A DNA stretch of 64,000 nt from Martinezella rhizogenes (GCF_027460065.1 NZ_JAPYZZ010000006.1:124001-188000); one strand, 5' to 3'. Positions 1-9,753 are shown, counted from the first letter of the stretch. Notes: generated by a model from the letters alone, not told the origin. Numbers and translations: made by a program.

Positions 1-1883
1 TGGGCAACGACAGCAAAGCCCTTGCCGGCATCGCCGGCGCGGGCAGCTTCGACACCGGCATTCAGCGCCAGCAGATTGGTCTGGAAGGCGATCTCGTCAA
101 TGACACCGGTGATCTGTTCGATCTGGCGGGAGGCCTCCTCGATCCGGCCCATGGCGTCGATCGCATTGTTGACGACGACGGCGGAATCGTCGGCGCTGCG
201 CTTGGCCTGGCGCACAATCTGATCGGCATCCTTGGCCCGCTCGGCCGACGAGCGGACCGTGACGGTGATCTCATCGACGGCGGCCGCCGTTTCTTCGAGC
301 GAGGCCGCCTGCTGCTCGGTACGTCTGGCAAGATCCTCGGCCGCCTCGGCCATCTGGTTGCCGTTACCCTGGATCATTTCGACATTGTCGCGGATCTGGC
401 GCATCGTCGCCTGCAGACGCGTCATCGAACCGTTGAAGTCCTGACGGAGCTGGTCAAGCGACGGCGCGAAAGGATGCTCGATGCGATGATCCAGTTTCCC
501 GTCGGCCAAATTCTTCAGACCGGTCGCAAGCGCTGACATGGCCACTTCCAATTCTGCGGCACTTCGTGCCCTGTCGGCCTCGCGCAGTTGTCGCTCCTGT
601 TCGATGAGCCCGTTGCGCTCGATCGCCTCACCCTCCATTCGCACCTTATCGACTGCGCTTTGCCGAAAGGATTCGAGCGCTCGCGCCATGATGCCGATTT
701 CGTCAGAACGCGACACGGATCGGATCTCGATCGTCTGGTCACCGTTGTTCAGGCGGTTCATCAGCCCAGTAATGTCCTTCAAAGGTTTTGTAAGGCGCGA
801 CGAGAAGACGTAACCGACGATCCCCATGCCGACCAGCACCGCCAGAGCGGTCAGACCAGCCCATTTCGCAAGTTCATCAGCCGAGGCGAGAACCTTCGCC
901 TTGTCCTGACCGATGACAAGAAGATGCGGTTGCCCGAAAAGCGTCACCGGCACATAGGAATAGAAGTTCACACCATTGGCGGTGTCGGCAAAAACAGAGC
1001 CACTCTTTTGGTCTCGGGCAGCCTGGAGCAGCTCCGGCGCCAAGCCGGCTTGCGCGACATTGCCAGCCCGCAATGTGCCGTCGGCCCCGATAAGAAAAGC
1101 CTCATCAACGCTGCGGCCCAGCCCTTCGGGCGAAATGAGCTGCAACAGCTTGGCTGGCGCAATCCGGATCACGACGGTGCCACGCTTGACAACAGAACCC
1201 CAGACGACATTGGCAAGAGGCTTTGCGAGGAAAGCCGAAACATCGCTTTCCTCGCTTTTGAACGAAATGAACCCCGTCCGATAAACCTGATCAGCGGCGC
1301 CGGCACTTGAGAGATCAAACAGGGACTTCAGGGATGCGTTCTTCGGATCCTGGACGGTCGTCATGAATTCCGGTCCCTTTGTAACCGTATAGACCAACTG
1401 ACCATTGTTATCGATGACGAAGATATCGCTGAGATCGGCGTTCTTCCAGGCGCTGAAGAGTGACCCGTGCACTGAGCTGTGCTTGACGGCATAGAGCATC
1501 TTGACCGTCGATCCGTCGAATGCGGCTCTTTGTTCAGGAGATTTCGACATGTCCTGGAAGGCCTCCCGTACCTTCTGGTCGGACATCGCGATCGCCTTGC
1601 CAGCCTGTTCCGTCATTTCTCCGAGCGATTGGCTTTGTGCTATCTCGGTCAGTGTCTGCTCAACTCTTTCATTATAGGCTCTGAGCGCTTTCGATTGATT
1701 TGCCACTATTGCCTCGAGGCGGATCTTGCTTGCCTCGATCAAACCGTTCTTTCCGATCTGATAGCTCAACGCTCCGACAGACGCGCAAGACACGATTGCT
1801 GTTCCTATGATCACGGCCGCAAACTTGGCTTTTATGGACCGCATGCGGTGGGAGAGTCGCAAAGAATTGTGGGAAATTTGCAT
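1..1883 (-). CDS. Methyl-accepting chemotaxis protein, C-terminal end beyond the window
   Basis: Membrane chemoreceptor that would pass a ligand signal to CheA/CheW. Reading the minus strand from the ATG at 1883 gives an open frame of about 627 codons that runs off the window edge. An N-terminal membrane segment ([14 protein letters not shown]) is followed by a periplasmic sensor region of about 270 residues, a second membrane segment ([17 protein letters not shown]), a HAMP linker, and the start of the signalling hairpin with the tip motif [14 protein letters not shown] followed by VEAARAG. It lies divergent to a DeoR regulator beside a catabolic island, so it may sense the island's substrate; that link is inference. 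A second ATG 13 codons in (MRSIKAKF) could be the true start. Confidence 0.9.
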   Translation of the reverse strand, partial: MQISHNSLRLSHRMRSIKAKFAAVIIGTAIVSCASVGALSYQIGKNGLIEASKIRLEAIVANQSKALRAYNERVEQTLTEIAQSQSLGEMTEQAGKAIAMSDQKVREAFQDMSKSPEQRAAFDGSTVKMLYAVKHSSVHGSLFSAWKNADLSDIFVIDNNGQLVYTVTKGPEFMTTVQDPKNASLKSLFDLSSAGAADQVYRTGFISFKSEESDVSAFLAKPLANVVWGSVVKRGTVVIRIAPAKLLQLISPEGLGRSVDEAFLIGADGTLRAGNVAQAGLAPELLQAARDQKSGSVFADTANGVNFYSYVPVTLFGQPHLLVIGQDKAKVLASADELAKWAGLTALAVLVGMGIVGYVFSSRLTKPLKDITGLMNRLNNGDQTIEIRSVSRSDEIGIMARALESFRQSAVDKVRMEGEAIERNGLIEQERQLREADRARSAAELEVAMSALATGLKNLADGKLDHRIEHPFAPSLDQLRQDFNGSMTRLQATMRQIRDNVEMIQGNGNQMAEAAEDLARRTEQQAASLEETAAAVDEITVTVRSSAERAKDADQIVRQAKRSADDSAVVVNNAIDAMGRIEEASRQIEQITGVIDEIAFQTNLLALNAGVEAARAGDAGKGFAVVA

Positions 1884-2441
1884 TTTGAATCCATTTCGAG
1901 TTCAAACCGTTGCAAATTATCTTCGCGGATACCTATGAAAAATCTCTTACGCCTCAAAATTTAATTACTATTTTCAATATATTAGCCAAATTACGGACGC
2001 ATATTTCGTGGCTTTCATTTGTTGATTGTGTGGTATTTCATCCAAATATGCGATGACATTGTCCGAATATCACAACAAATCCACACACAAACAGCAAAAG
2101 GCGCCCTTACTCAATTGATCGCAAGGAACCGATTATTCGGCATAAAACCGTTGCAGCTCGGATGAGCTGGGCGAATCAGCTTTCGAGCGATTTAAGTGGC
2201 GTTCCGGGATTCTTATGCGCTGGACGTCTGCACGTTTTCGTTTGAAAGATCCGCAAACACCACATAATACACAGATCAGGGGATAACGTCGCGAGCTTCA
2301 CGGTTCGCGGGTCAGCATCCTCGAAAACTCGCGTCTCGGCAACTTTACCCCTGAAGCCTTGGCGAGATGGATGCGCCGCTTACAAGGGTTGTCAGCATCA
2401 AAGATGTAGCCAGCCCGCACAGACCCGAGGAAGAGTTGCTA
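1884..2441. promoter_or_regulatory. Divergent control region, chemoreceptor / DeoR, with TGTGTGG motifs
   Basis: Gene-free stretch of 558 bases between two divergent genes. It holds two copies of a motif in opposite orientation: GTTGATTGTGTGGTATTT at 2021-2038 and, on the other strand, the complement of AAATCCACACACAAACAG at 2077-2094. Similar motifs occur in front of the amidase operon (14742-14761) and of the formylglutamate-amidohydrolase-like gene (15051-15073). They are candidate operators for the two DeoR proteins. No confident -35/-10 pair was assigned. Confidence 0.45.
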
Positions 2442-3200
2442 ATGTCGAGCGAAGTCCGCAAGGAAGTCATTCTGGAACGGCTCGATCGTGAACAACGCGT
2501 CAGCGTTCAGGAGCTTTCCGCAGAGTTCGGTGTTTCAGGCGAAACGATCCGGCGCGATCTGAAGGACCTGGAGGCCGAGGGGGTGGTCCGGCGTGTTCAC
2601 GGAGGGGCTATACCATCTGGGCGCACCGCAGACGTGCCGATTACCGATCGGATCAGGTTCAATGCACTCGAAAAGGATGCGGTCGCGCAGATGGCGTGCA
2701 ACCTGATCAATGATGACTGCGCCATCTTTCTCGATACCGGCACCACCACTCTGTCCCTTGCGCGGCATCTGGTTGGCTTCAAGAAGCTGCGGCTCTACAC
2801 GAATTCTCTGCTGGTCGCACAAGCGGCTTGCCAGCATTTCGGCGTCCGGGTCCAGATGACGCCGGGAAATCTGCGCCCGATTGAACAGGACCTGGTGGGT
2901 TACGACACGCTATCCTACATCCAGCAGTTCCATTTCGACATGGTCTTCATGGGCGCGGCGGCGATCAAAGCGGAATATGGGTTCATGGACTATGAGGAGG
3001 ATGAAGCGCGAATCCGCCAGGCCCTGCTGAAGCAGACGGCTCGAAGCATCATGCTGGCCGATCATTCCAAGTGCGGCAAGACTGGCAATGTCATTACGGC
3101 CGCATTTTCCAGCGTCAACACGTTGGTCACCGATCAGCGTCCGCCGACGAATATTTTAGCGGCGGCCAAGAGAGGCGACCTTGAAATCATCCACGGTTGA
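2442..3200 (+). CDS. DeoR/GlpR-family transcriptional regulator (first copy)
   Basis: Predicted repressor with an N-terminal winged helix (FGVSGETIRRDLKDLEAEG, about residues 28-46) and a C-terminal sugar-phosphate-isomerase-like sensor domain (FLDTGTTTLSLARHL; ADHSKCG). The family usually responds to phosphorylated sugars or polyols. The ATG at 2442 is chosen over the open frame from 2367 because GAGGAAGAG sits just upstream and because it aligns with the second copy (7194-7952). The two proteins are near-identical in long stretches such as IEQDLVGYDTLSYIQQFHFD, so they are recent paralogs. It faces the catabolic operon tail-to-tail. The ligand is unknown. Confidence 0.88.
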   Translation: MSSEVRKEVILERLDREQRVSVQELSAEFGVSGETIRRDLKDLEAEGVVRRVHGGAIPSGRTADVPITDRIRFNALEKDAVAQMACNLINDDCAIFLDTGTTTLSLARHLVGFKKLRLYTNSLLVAQAACQHFGVRVQMTPGNLRPIEQDLVGYDTLSYIQQFHFDMVFMGAAAIKAEYGFMDYEEDEARIRQALLKQTARSIMLADHSKCGKTGNVITAAFSSVNTLVTDQRPPTNILAAAKRGDLEIIHG

Positions 3201-3259
3201 CCACCCGCCGATAGCAACAAACCGGCAAGATCCTCTAATCTCGGGAGAACAACTCAAAG

Positions 3260-4063
3260 TCAATCTCGGTGCAGAGAGGCCATAATTTGGGCATGGAGGG
3301 TGGCATTGGCCGCCGCCACGATGCCGCCGCCCTGTTCAGCTGGCCCTCCGTCCCAGTCAGTCACGACGCCGCCGGCTTGCTCGATGATCGGGATGAGCGC
3401 AACGATATCGTAGGCGAATAGTCCCGCCTCGACCACACAATCGATCTGGCCCGCAGCAAGCATGCAATAGGCGTAGCAATCGGTGCCATAGCGAGCGAGC
3501 CGTACCTGTTTTTCGAGCCGGTCATATTTTGCTCTACGGGCGGTTTCAAAAATGGCAGGCGTGGTCGTGAACAAGGTCGCGTTGGCCAAGTCCCGCGTCG
3601 AACGTGTCGAAAGCCGAATTTCACCTTGACCACGTGGTCCTTCGTAAAATGCGCCGTTGCCGGCTGCATAAAACAATTCGCCGATAAAAGGCTGCGCCAT
3701 CATGCCCGCGACGGCTTTGCCGTTCTCTGTCAGTCCAACGAGCGTTCCCCAAAGGGGAATGCCGGAGATAAAGGATCGCGTTCCGTCGATCGGGTCGATC
3801 ACCCAAACATAGCCGGCATCCGCTCCTTCATTGCCAAACTCTTCGCCCAGGATACCGTGGCCAGGATATTCGGCCCGAATAAGATCCCGAATGGCTTTTT
3901 CCGTTTCGCGGTCGGCCTCGGTAACTGGGTCAAATCCGCCAGCGGCCTTGTTGACAACCGCGCCTGGCAATCGGAACCGAGGCAATGCCTCACGCGCTGA
4001 TACAACCGCCAAACGGCGAAAGAAATCGGGAGAAACCAGGTTTTCCTTTGTTTCAATGTGCAT
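3260..4063 (-). CDS. Inositol-monophosphatase-family phosphatase
   Basis: Mg2+-dependent phosphatase of the IMPase/histidinol-phosphatase superfamily, 267 residues, the normal length. Visible metal-site motifs are the GEE of GILGEEFG (about residue 73), DPIDGT (about 91) and the C-terminal YDIVALIPIIEQAGG, which replaces the more usual WDxAA form. It is the last gene of the minus-strand operon, three bases after the stop of the upstream kinase-like gene, so it very likely shares that transcript. Agrocinopine operons of Ti plasmids carry a phosphatase of this superfamily (AccG), which suggests by analogy a phosphorylated sugar or polyol product. Substrate not determined. Confidence 0.85.
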   Translation of the reverse strand: MHIETKENLVSPDFFRRLAVVSAREALPRFRLPGAVVNKAAGGFDPVTEADRETEKAIRDLIRAEYPGHGILGEEFGNEGADAGYVWVIDPIDGTRSFISGIPLWGTLVGLTENGKAVAGMMAQPFIGELFYAAGNGAFYEGPRGQGEIRLSTRSTRDLANATLFTTTPAIFETARRAKYDRLEKQVRLARYGTDCYAYCMLAAGQIDCVVEAGLFAYDIVALIPIIEQAGGVVTDWDGGPAEQGGGIVAAANATLHAQIMASLHRD

Positions 4064-4066
4064 GTG

Positions 4067-5017
4067 TCAGACCACCTTCAGCCACTGCGACCACAATGGA
4101 TTGCTCATCGCGAAACGTGCCCGCATATGTTTCCAGAATCCATATTTGAAAAAGTCGAAGTCCAAACGCGAAACTTCGTTCTGCACCATCGCCCAAGTCG
4201 CCCATTTGAGGTCAACAAGCGCCTTGAACAACGAGATTCGTGCCAGAACGCTTGGATCCGCCCGGCCATAATATTCCTCGATCAGTTCTTTCTCGATCTC
4301 GGGCGAGAAACACATCTCACAGAACCAGAGTGCAAGTTCGGCCGCGCGATCATTGGTGGACGCATATTCGAAATCGACTAGCATCACCCGACGATCGGAG
4401 TGGAGAAGGAAATTGCCGGCCAGTGTATCGTTCATGCACGGCGCCAGATCGAGACCTGACGCCTCCAGTGCGCTGCGCGCCTCCCGATATCGCGTATTCA
4501 TCCAGCCGAAATCGCTTGGAAATTCGCCGCCCAGCTCCAGGGCCTGCTGGAAATGTTCATCGATCATATCGAAGGTGGTCTTTTGTTGCGAAAGTGGTGC
4601 GGTGTCGTTGAAGGCTTTGAGCGCACGAAGACCATTAAGGCGTATGACCGGATCCAGAAAGTCGGCATTGGTCGAGGTCCTGAGCCCTTCGACGAATTCA
4701 CTCACCTCAACCCCCGTTTCGGGGAAAAAGTCGATGATCCGGGCGCCGACGCCGGCTTCGTGCGCCTTGCGCCCTGCCTCATTCGCGGTTCTTCGGTCGA
4801 TGAACATTTCGGTTCCAACGCCAGGTATCTTCACGAAGAAGCTATGTGGAGCGCCGACGACATAGACGCGCCAGTTGGGATTGCTGATCCCGCCTGGCAC
4901 GGGTTCATAAGAAGTATCGCGTCCCCGCCAGTCCGCCACGGCGGCGATCGCCTGCTCGATCGCCTGTTCGGCCTGCGATACGCCTTCACCTAATCTGCGT
5001 CTCATCGCATTCTCCAT
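4067..5017 (-). CDS. APH/choline-kinase-like phosphotransferase (second of a pair)
   Basis: Kinase-fold protein of the aminoglycoside phosphotransferase / choline-ethanolamine kinase family, 316 residues. The active-site segment reads CMNDTLAGNFLL followed about ten residues later by VMLVDFEYAS, matching the choline-kinase pattern HND-L-GN ... DFEY, except that the first residue is Met instead of His; the catalytic Asp, Asn and DFE are kept. The ATG at 5017 overlaps the upstream stop codon (TGATG), which implies translational coupling. A longer open frame continues to 5392 but lies inside the upstream gene. Likely substrate is a small alcohol or sugar; ethanolamine is a guess prompted by the nearby eutBC. 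Confidence 0.82.
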   Translation of the reverse strand: MENAMRRRLGEGVSQAEQAIEQAIAAVADWRGRDTSYEPVPGGISNPNWRVYVVGAPHSFFVKIPGVGTEMFIDRRTANEAGRKAHEAGVGARIIDFFPETGVEVSEFVEGLRTSTNADFLDPVIRLNGLRALKAFNDTAPLSQQKTTFDMIDEHFQQALELGGEFPSDFGWMNTRYREARSALEASGLDLAPCMNDTLAGNFLLHSDRRVMLVDFEYASTNDRAAELALWFCEMCFSPEIEKELIEEYYGRADPSVLARISLFKALVDLKWATWAMVQNEVSRLDFDFFKYGFWKHMRARFAMSNPLWSQWLKVV

Positions 5018-5946
5018 CAGACCTGTTTCAACCATGTCTCGAAGCGAGGTCCTTCGATGATCGTGCGGGCTCTCAGTAGCCGCCATTCGGCATATTTGAA
5101 GAATTCGACGTGCTTGCGCGGGGAGCGCGCCGCATTGATAAAGCCCCAAAGCGCCCACATGAGATCGTCGGCCGCGCCGTAAAGACGTGCCCGTGCAAGC
5201 ACCGCCGCATCCGGCTTTCCGGTTGCGATCTCGATTGCCAGCAGCGCTTCGCCGTCGAAGGGGAGAAGTTCGGCCAGCACAGTTCCGAGATCGTATGCGG
5301 GATCCGCCTGACGCGCCCACTCGAAATCTACCAGCAGAACCCTGTCGTCCGGCCCCACCATGACGTTCGACGAGATGCCGTCTGCGTGGCACGGGACCGT
5401 ATCGACACCCGAGGCGCCGATTGCGCCGGCAATGCGCTGGACGGCCGCGGATACGGTGAACACTGGTTCTGGCAAAATGACATCCGGTCCATCGGCAAGC
5501 TGCCGATATACGGCGGTGAGATCAAAAACGCTGCGCGTCTCCGCTAACGGCGCAGCCCTTTGGAAAGTGCGTTTTGCCGTCAGAAGATTTTCGAGAACCC
5601 GCGGGCGACGAAGGACGTCGGTATGGCCCCAGGACCATTCCTCGCCAAGCGCCTCGAACACGAGAACGCCGTTGGCGGGATCGACATGGAGCAGCCGTGG
5701 CGAAATGCCCAGTTCGCCTGCCTTGCGGCTGGCATCCGCGACGCCGTCAAGCGCGATGAATTTGGACATGTCATCGTGGCGGCGTTTGACGAAGGCTAAG
5801 GGCTGTCCGGCCTTTACCGCCAAAAAGCAGTGGTTTTCGACAGCGCGGTGAACGGGCGACACAACCCCGCCGATCGGGGCAGAGAGGCTCGCGCCGGAAA
5901 GACCAACTGCATTTAACGCCCCCTGAATTGAAACATCATCCTGCAT
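5017..5946 (-). CDS. APH/choline-kinase-like phosphotransferase (first of a pair)
   Basis: Second kinase-fold protein, 309 residues, related to its downstream neighbour: both end in a similar FFKY...W..LRAR...W tail. The catalytic loop is CHADGISSNVMV and the metal-binding segment VLLVDFEWAR, so the HxD...N...DFE set is complete here. The ATG at 5946 is preceded by GAGGGAG and lies 11 bases inside the end of the M20 hydrolase gene, which fits one operon; an alternative TTG lies at 5961. Two diverged kinases in tandem may form a heterodimer or act on two related products. Function is inferred from the fold only. Confidence 0.82.
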   Translation of the reverse strand: MQDDVSIQGALNAVGLSGASLSAPIGGVVSPVHRAVENHCFLAVKAGQPLAFVKRRHDDMSKFIALDGVADASRKAGELGISPRLLHVDPANGVLVFEALGEEWSWGHTDVLRRPRVLENLLTAKRTFQRAAPLAETRSVFDLTAVYRQLADGPDVILPEPVFTVSAAVQRIAGAIGASGVDTVPCHADGISSNVMVGPDDRVLLVDFEWARQADPAYDLGTVLAELLPFDGEALLAIEIATGKPDAAVLARARLYGAADDLMWALWGFINAARSPRKHVEFFKYAEWRLLRARTIIEGPRFETWLKQV

Positions 5947-7201
5947 GGAAGTCTCCCTCAACGAGGTAGCGAAGCGTGGCGGTCAGCACCGACAATCCCG
6001 CCTGCACGTCCTCCGGTTCGGTCAGCTCGTCCGGATGGTGCGCAATGCCGTCTACGCTTGGAATGAAGATCAACGCCGACGGGATGCCGCTGTTTTGTAG
6101 GGCAACGGCATCATGGCCCGCGACGGAGCGCATGGCCAACGGCTCGAAACCGCAAGAGCGTGCTACCCGCTCGACGAGCGCCATCAGTCGGCCATCCATG
6201 CTGGCGGGATCTCTCAAAGTATCGGCAACGATTTCCAGCTGCGTCCCCGTAGCGGCCGCCGCCTGTTCGAGCGCGGCAAGCGTGAGCGTACCAGCCTGGC
6301 CGAGCTCCGCTACACTTGGCCCCCGCAACTCAAACCAGACAGTCGCTCGATCGACGACGACGTTCGGCGAGTTCGGCTCGACCACAAGGCGCGCGGCCGA
6401 CCAATGGAGGAGGGGATAGTTTGCGACCACGACCGCTTCAAAGGCCGCAATACCTTTTGCGGCGGCGAGAAGCGCATCGCGGCGATCGGCCATTGGCGTC
6501 GGACCCGTATGCGCCGCCCGGCCGATCCAGCGGACGGTCGTCTTGCGCGCAGCCCACGTTCCTTCAACGATGCCAATGCGTCGACCCGCTTCGAGAAGTT
6601 TCCGTCCCTGCTCGACATGCAGCTCGACATAGGCTTTCGGGGAAGGGGGAAGAGACCCGGTCTCGCCGTTGATGCCTATTGCAGCCAGCGCGTCCCTGAG
6701 GGATACGCCGTTACCATCGCGCAGCGCAAATGCATCATCGAGCGCCAGTGTACCGCAAAAGACCGCGCTGCCTGTGAGGCTCGGTTGGTAGCGAGCGCCT
6801 TCCTCATTTGTCCAGTTGACCACCGCAAGGTTATGGCGCGGTTTGCAATATCCACGTTGAACCTCGGCGTGAATATCGAGTGCGGCCTGCCCGGCAGTCA
6901 GCACTCCAAGTGTACCGTCGAAACGGCCGCCCCGCGGCTGGGTGTCGAGATGTGAGCCTGCGAAAATCCAGGGGGCATCCTTACCAGCCCAATTGAAGCA
7001 GGCAAACTGGTTGCCAATCGCATCATGCGCGATCTCAACACCCGCCTGCTCCATCCACACGGCAAAAACGCCGCGCGCCATGCCGTCCTCGGCACTTGCC
7101 GCCAGACGTGTTACCCCTTGTCCGGGCTCTGCGCCGATGGCGGAAATGCGGTCGAAGATTGTAACGAAATCGGTTTGCAATATCGCCCCCGCATCATCCA
7201 T
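5936..7201 (-). CDS. M20-family amidohydrolase (N-carbamoyl-L-amino-acid hydrolase / allantoate amidohydrolase type)
   Basis: Zinc-dependent amidase of the hydantoinase/carbamoylase group of M20 peptidases, 421 residues, the usual size. Metal-site motifs are clear: GSHLDTQPRGGRFDG (about residues 82-96, with His84 and Asp95), NEEGARY (about 132-138) and HVEQG (about 205). Such enzymes hydrolyse N-carbamoyl amino acids, ureido compounds or other substituted amides. The ATG at 7201 overlaps the last codons of the upstream DeoR gene by eight bases, so the gene belongs to the amidase-to-phosphatase operon. Together with the amidase and the formylglutamate-amidohydrolase-like protein it suggests an amide-containing substrate. 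Confidence 0.88.
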   Translation of the reverse strand: MDDAGAILQTDFVTIFDRISAIGAEPGQGVTRLAASAEDGMARGVFAVWMEQAGVEIAHDAIGNQFACFNWAGKDAPWIFAGSHLDTQPRGGRFDGTLGVLTAGQAALDIHAEVQRGYCKPRHNLAVVNWTNEEGARYQPSLTGSAVFCGTLALDDAFALRDGNGVSLRDALAAIGINGETGSLPPSPKAYVELHVEQGRKLLEAGRRIGIVEGTWAARKTTVRWIGRAAHTGPTPMADRRDALLAAAKGIAAFEAVVVANYPLLHWSAARLVVEPNSPNVVVDRATVWFELRGPSVAELGQAGTLTLAALEQAAAATGTQLEIVADTLRDPASMDGRLMALVERVARSCGFEPLAMRSVAGHDAVALQNSGIPSALIFIPSVDGIAHHPDELTEPEDVQAGLSVLTATLRYLVEGDFHAG

Positions 7202-7952
7202 GGATGATCTCCAGTTCTTCAGCCCGAACGGCGCCAAGGATATCGTCCGGCGGACGTCGATCGGTAACGAGCGTACTGATTTGTCCAAATGGAGCGGTGA
7301 TCACATTGCCGACCCTTCCAAATTTGGAATGATCGGCGAGCATTACGCTGCGCGACGATCGTCCGATAAGGATCTGGCGAATTCGCGCTTCATCCTCTTC
7401 GTAGTCCATGAATCCATAGTCCACGTTGATTGCTGCAGCACCGGTGAACACCATGTCGAAGTGAAATTGTTGGATGTAGGACAGCGTATCGTAGCCGACC
7501 AGGTCCTGCTCGATCGGGCGCAAATTTCCCGGCGTCACGTGCACACTCACGCCGAAATGCTGACAGGCCGCCTGCGCGATCATCAGGGAATTCGTGTAGA
7601 GCCGCAGCTTCTTGAAACCGATTAGCCGGCGAGCCAGCGCAAGCGTCGTCGTTCCTGTATCGAGAAAGATCACACAATCGTCGTTGATCAGGTTCCGGGC
7701 TACGCCAGCGACCGCATCCTTCTCGATCGAGTTGAACTTAATGCGCTCGGTAATCGGCGTGTCGGCCGTACGACCGGCCGGAATGGCGCCGCCATGCACG
7801 CGGCGCACAACACCTTCTGCTTCGAGGTTCTTCAGATCGCGCCGAATGGTCTCGCCCGAAACACCGAACTCTGCCGAAAGCTCCACAACGCTGACGCGCT
7901 GGTCACGGCCAAGACGCTCCAGAATTACTTCCTTTCGGACGTCACTGGACAT
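7194..7952 (-). CDS. DeoR/GlpR-family transcriptional regulator (second copy, inside the operon)
   Basis: Close paralog of the regulator at 2442-3200, with the same winged helix (FGVSGETIRRDLKNLEAEG) and the same sensor domain. The start is the ATG at 7952, preceded by GAGGACGAGGG and overlapping the end of the ABC ATPase gene; upstream residues in the longer open frame belong to that ATPase gene in another frame. Its place in mid-operon, between importer and enzymes, suggests autoregulation of the catabolic operon. AccR of agrocinopine operons is a DeoR-type regulator in a comparable setting (established knowledge); the present ligand is unknown. Confidence 0.88.
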   Translation of the reverse strand: MSSDVRKEVILERLGRDQRVSVVELSAEFGVSGETIRRDLKNLEAEGVVRRVHGGAIPAGRTADTPITERIKFNSIEKDAVAGVARNLINDDCVIFLDTGTTTLALARRLIGFKKLRLYTNSLMIAQAACQHFGVSVHVTPGNLRPIEQDLVGYDTLSYIQQFHFDMVFTGAAAINVDYGFMDYEEDEARIRQILIGRSSRSVMLADHSKFGRVGNVITAPFGQISTLVTDRRPPDDILGAVRAEELEIIHG

Positions 7953-9753
7953 GAACACCCTCGTCCTCGTGCCGATGGAGGCAGGCTGCGTAGTTGCCGC
8001 CCTCAAGACCTTGCAACATCGGATCGGTATTTTCGCAGTCGCGTTGCGCGCGCGGGCAGCGCGAGCGGAAAGAGCAGCCGACCGGAAGATGAATGGGGCT
8101 CGGAGGCTCGCCATCCAGGAGATATTGCGCTCCTGGGAAACGATTATCCTCCAACGTTGGCATGGCGCTCAAAAGCGCCCGCGTATAGGGGTGGTGCGGA
8201 TGTTCGAAAAGGGTTTTGTTGTCCGCCAACTCGACGATACGCCCAAGATACATGACCGCAACGCGGTGACAGATGCGGCGGACCAGCGCAAGGTCGTGAG
8301 ATATGAAAATATAGGAAAATCCGTGCGCCGCCTGAAGCCTTTTGAAGAGATCGAGAAGTTCGGCCTGTTCGACCTGATCAAGGGCCGACAGGGTCTCGTC
8401 AAGGATCAAGAGACGCGGCTTGAGCACGAGAGCACGAGCAATATTGATGCGCTGGCGCTGCCCTGCGCTCAACCCGACCGGCAATCGTTCCGCGAGTTCC
8501 GCATCAAGACCCACTTCTCGCATGGCCTCCTGCGCTCGCCGCTCCGCATCGCTTCGACCGACCCCATGGATGAGAAGCGGTTCCTCAATCATACGGATGA
8601 TCGACATGCCTGCCGGGAGAGACCCGTAGGGATCCTGCAACAGCAGCTGGAATGATTTGCGCATCTCGGTCAACGAACGCGCAGAGAGACTTGAAAGGTT
8701 CTTCCCAAGGAAGGAAATGCGCCCGGCGTTCGGCTGTTCAAGCCAGGCAAGCAGGCGCGTAAGCGTAGACTTACCGCAACCGCTTTCCCCGACAATACCG
8801 AAATTTTCACCCGCCTTGACGGTGAAGGAAACGTCTCGCACCGCCTTGACTTCGTTGACGGCATTGAATGCGTCGCGCCGGCGCACTGAATAAGTTCGTG
8901 TTGCATTCTCGACAGTGAGGACAGCCTCACCATCTTTTGCTTCCGGTGCCGATACGTTCTTCCATATCGATGGAATGCGGGAAAGAAGTGCGCGCGTATA
9001 GGCTTGCTGCGGGCTGGCTGCAATATCGGCAGTCTTACCCTGTTCGACGATGCGGCCACCCTGCATGACGAGCGTTCGTTCCGCAATCTGTGAAACCACA
9101 GGCAACGACGAGGAGATAAACAAAAATGCCGTATTAAGGGTTTTCCTGAGGTCGTCGATGAGCCTGATAATTTGGGCCGCGACTGTGACGTCGAGGGGCT
9201 GCGTGATATTGTCGGCGATGACCAGCGATGGATCGGAAACAAGCGCATCAACAATCATCACTCGTTGCATCATGCCGCCCGAAAATTGGAAAGGCGCCTC
9301 ATGGAAGCGAGAGCGCGGCGAGGGAATATGCACCCGGCCAAGAAGATCGAGAACTTTTTCCCTAGCTTCCGCCTTGCCGATGTCGGGCCTTACAGATCGA
9401 AGCTTTTCGACGATTTGGTGACCGATTGGCAGCCGCGGATCCAGGGAGCCCATGGGGTTCGCACCGATGAAGCCGATGCGGTTTCCTCTAATCGACCTCA
9501 GCCCCCTGGCATCAAGCGAGAGCACGTCTTTTTCCTCGAAGATCACCTTACCCGAAGCGATTTCGAGCGGTGCTTGAATAGCGTTTACCACGGCGCGAGC
9601 AAGCACCGACTTTCCAGATCCGGCCTCGCCGACAAGGCCGAGAACGTGCCCCGGTTGCAGCGCAAAGTCTACATTGTCAACTATGCGCCGTTTGCTGCCG
9701 TTACGTAGGAGATCGACTGAGAGATTGGAGACCGCGAGTATTGGATCACTCAT
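7942..9753 (-). CDS. ABC importer ATPase with two fused nucleotide-binding domains (oligopeptide/opine type)
   Basis: Fused DppD-DppF-like ATPase of 603 residues that powers uptake with the two permeases and binding protein encoded just upstream. N-half: Walker A GEAGSGKS (about 42), signature FSGGMMQR, and a Walker B that reads LVIADN, so the catalytic Glu is Asn. C-half: Walker A GESGCGKS, signature LSAGQRQR, Walker B LLILDE, all canonical, followed by the Cys-rich oligopeptide-type C-terminal extension (CSFRSRCPRAQRDC). One degenerate ATP site is common in asymmetric ABC systems. The gene starts right after the permease stop (TAAATG). Confidence 0.93.
   Translation of the reverse strand: MSDPILAVSNLSVDLLRNGSKRRIVDNVDFALQPGHVLGLVGEAGSGKSVLARAVVNAIQAPLEIASGKVIFEEKDVLSLDARGLRSIRGNRIGFIGANPMGSLDPRLPIGHQIVEKLRSVRPDIGKAEAREKVLDLLGRVHIPSPRSRFHEAPFQFSGGMMQRVMIVDALVSDPSLVIADNITQPLDVTVAAQIIRLIDDLRKTLNTAFLFISSSLPVVSQIAERTLVMQGGRIVEQGKTADIAASPQQAYTRALLSRIPSIWKNVSAPEAKDGEAVLTVENATRTYSVRRRDAFNAVNEVKAVRDVSFTVKAGENFGIVGESGCGKSTLTRLLAWLEQPNAGRISFLGKNLSSLSARSLTEMRKSFQLLLQDPYGSLPAGMSIIRMIEEPLLIHGVGRSDAERRAQEAMREVGLDAELAERLPVGLSAGQRQRINIARALVLKPRLLILDETLSALDQVEQAELLDLFKRLQAAHGFSYIFISHDLALVRRICHRVAVMYLGRIVELADNKTLFEHPHHPYTRALLSAMPTLEDNRFPGAQYLLDGEPPSPIHLPVGCSFRSRCPRAQRDCENTDPMLQGLEGGNYAACLHRHEDEGVHVQ

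Noticed and set aside
588..1310. Plus-strand open frame of 240 codons
   Set aside because: It lies antisense within the chemoreceptor gene, whose minus-strand frame has clear MCP motifs over the whole stretch.
5018..5392. Upstream extension of the second kinase-like gene
   Set aside because: The extra 125 codons lie in another frame of the upstream kinase gene and have Arg/Gly-rich, non-coding-like composition; the coupled ATG at 5017 is better.
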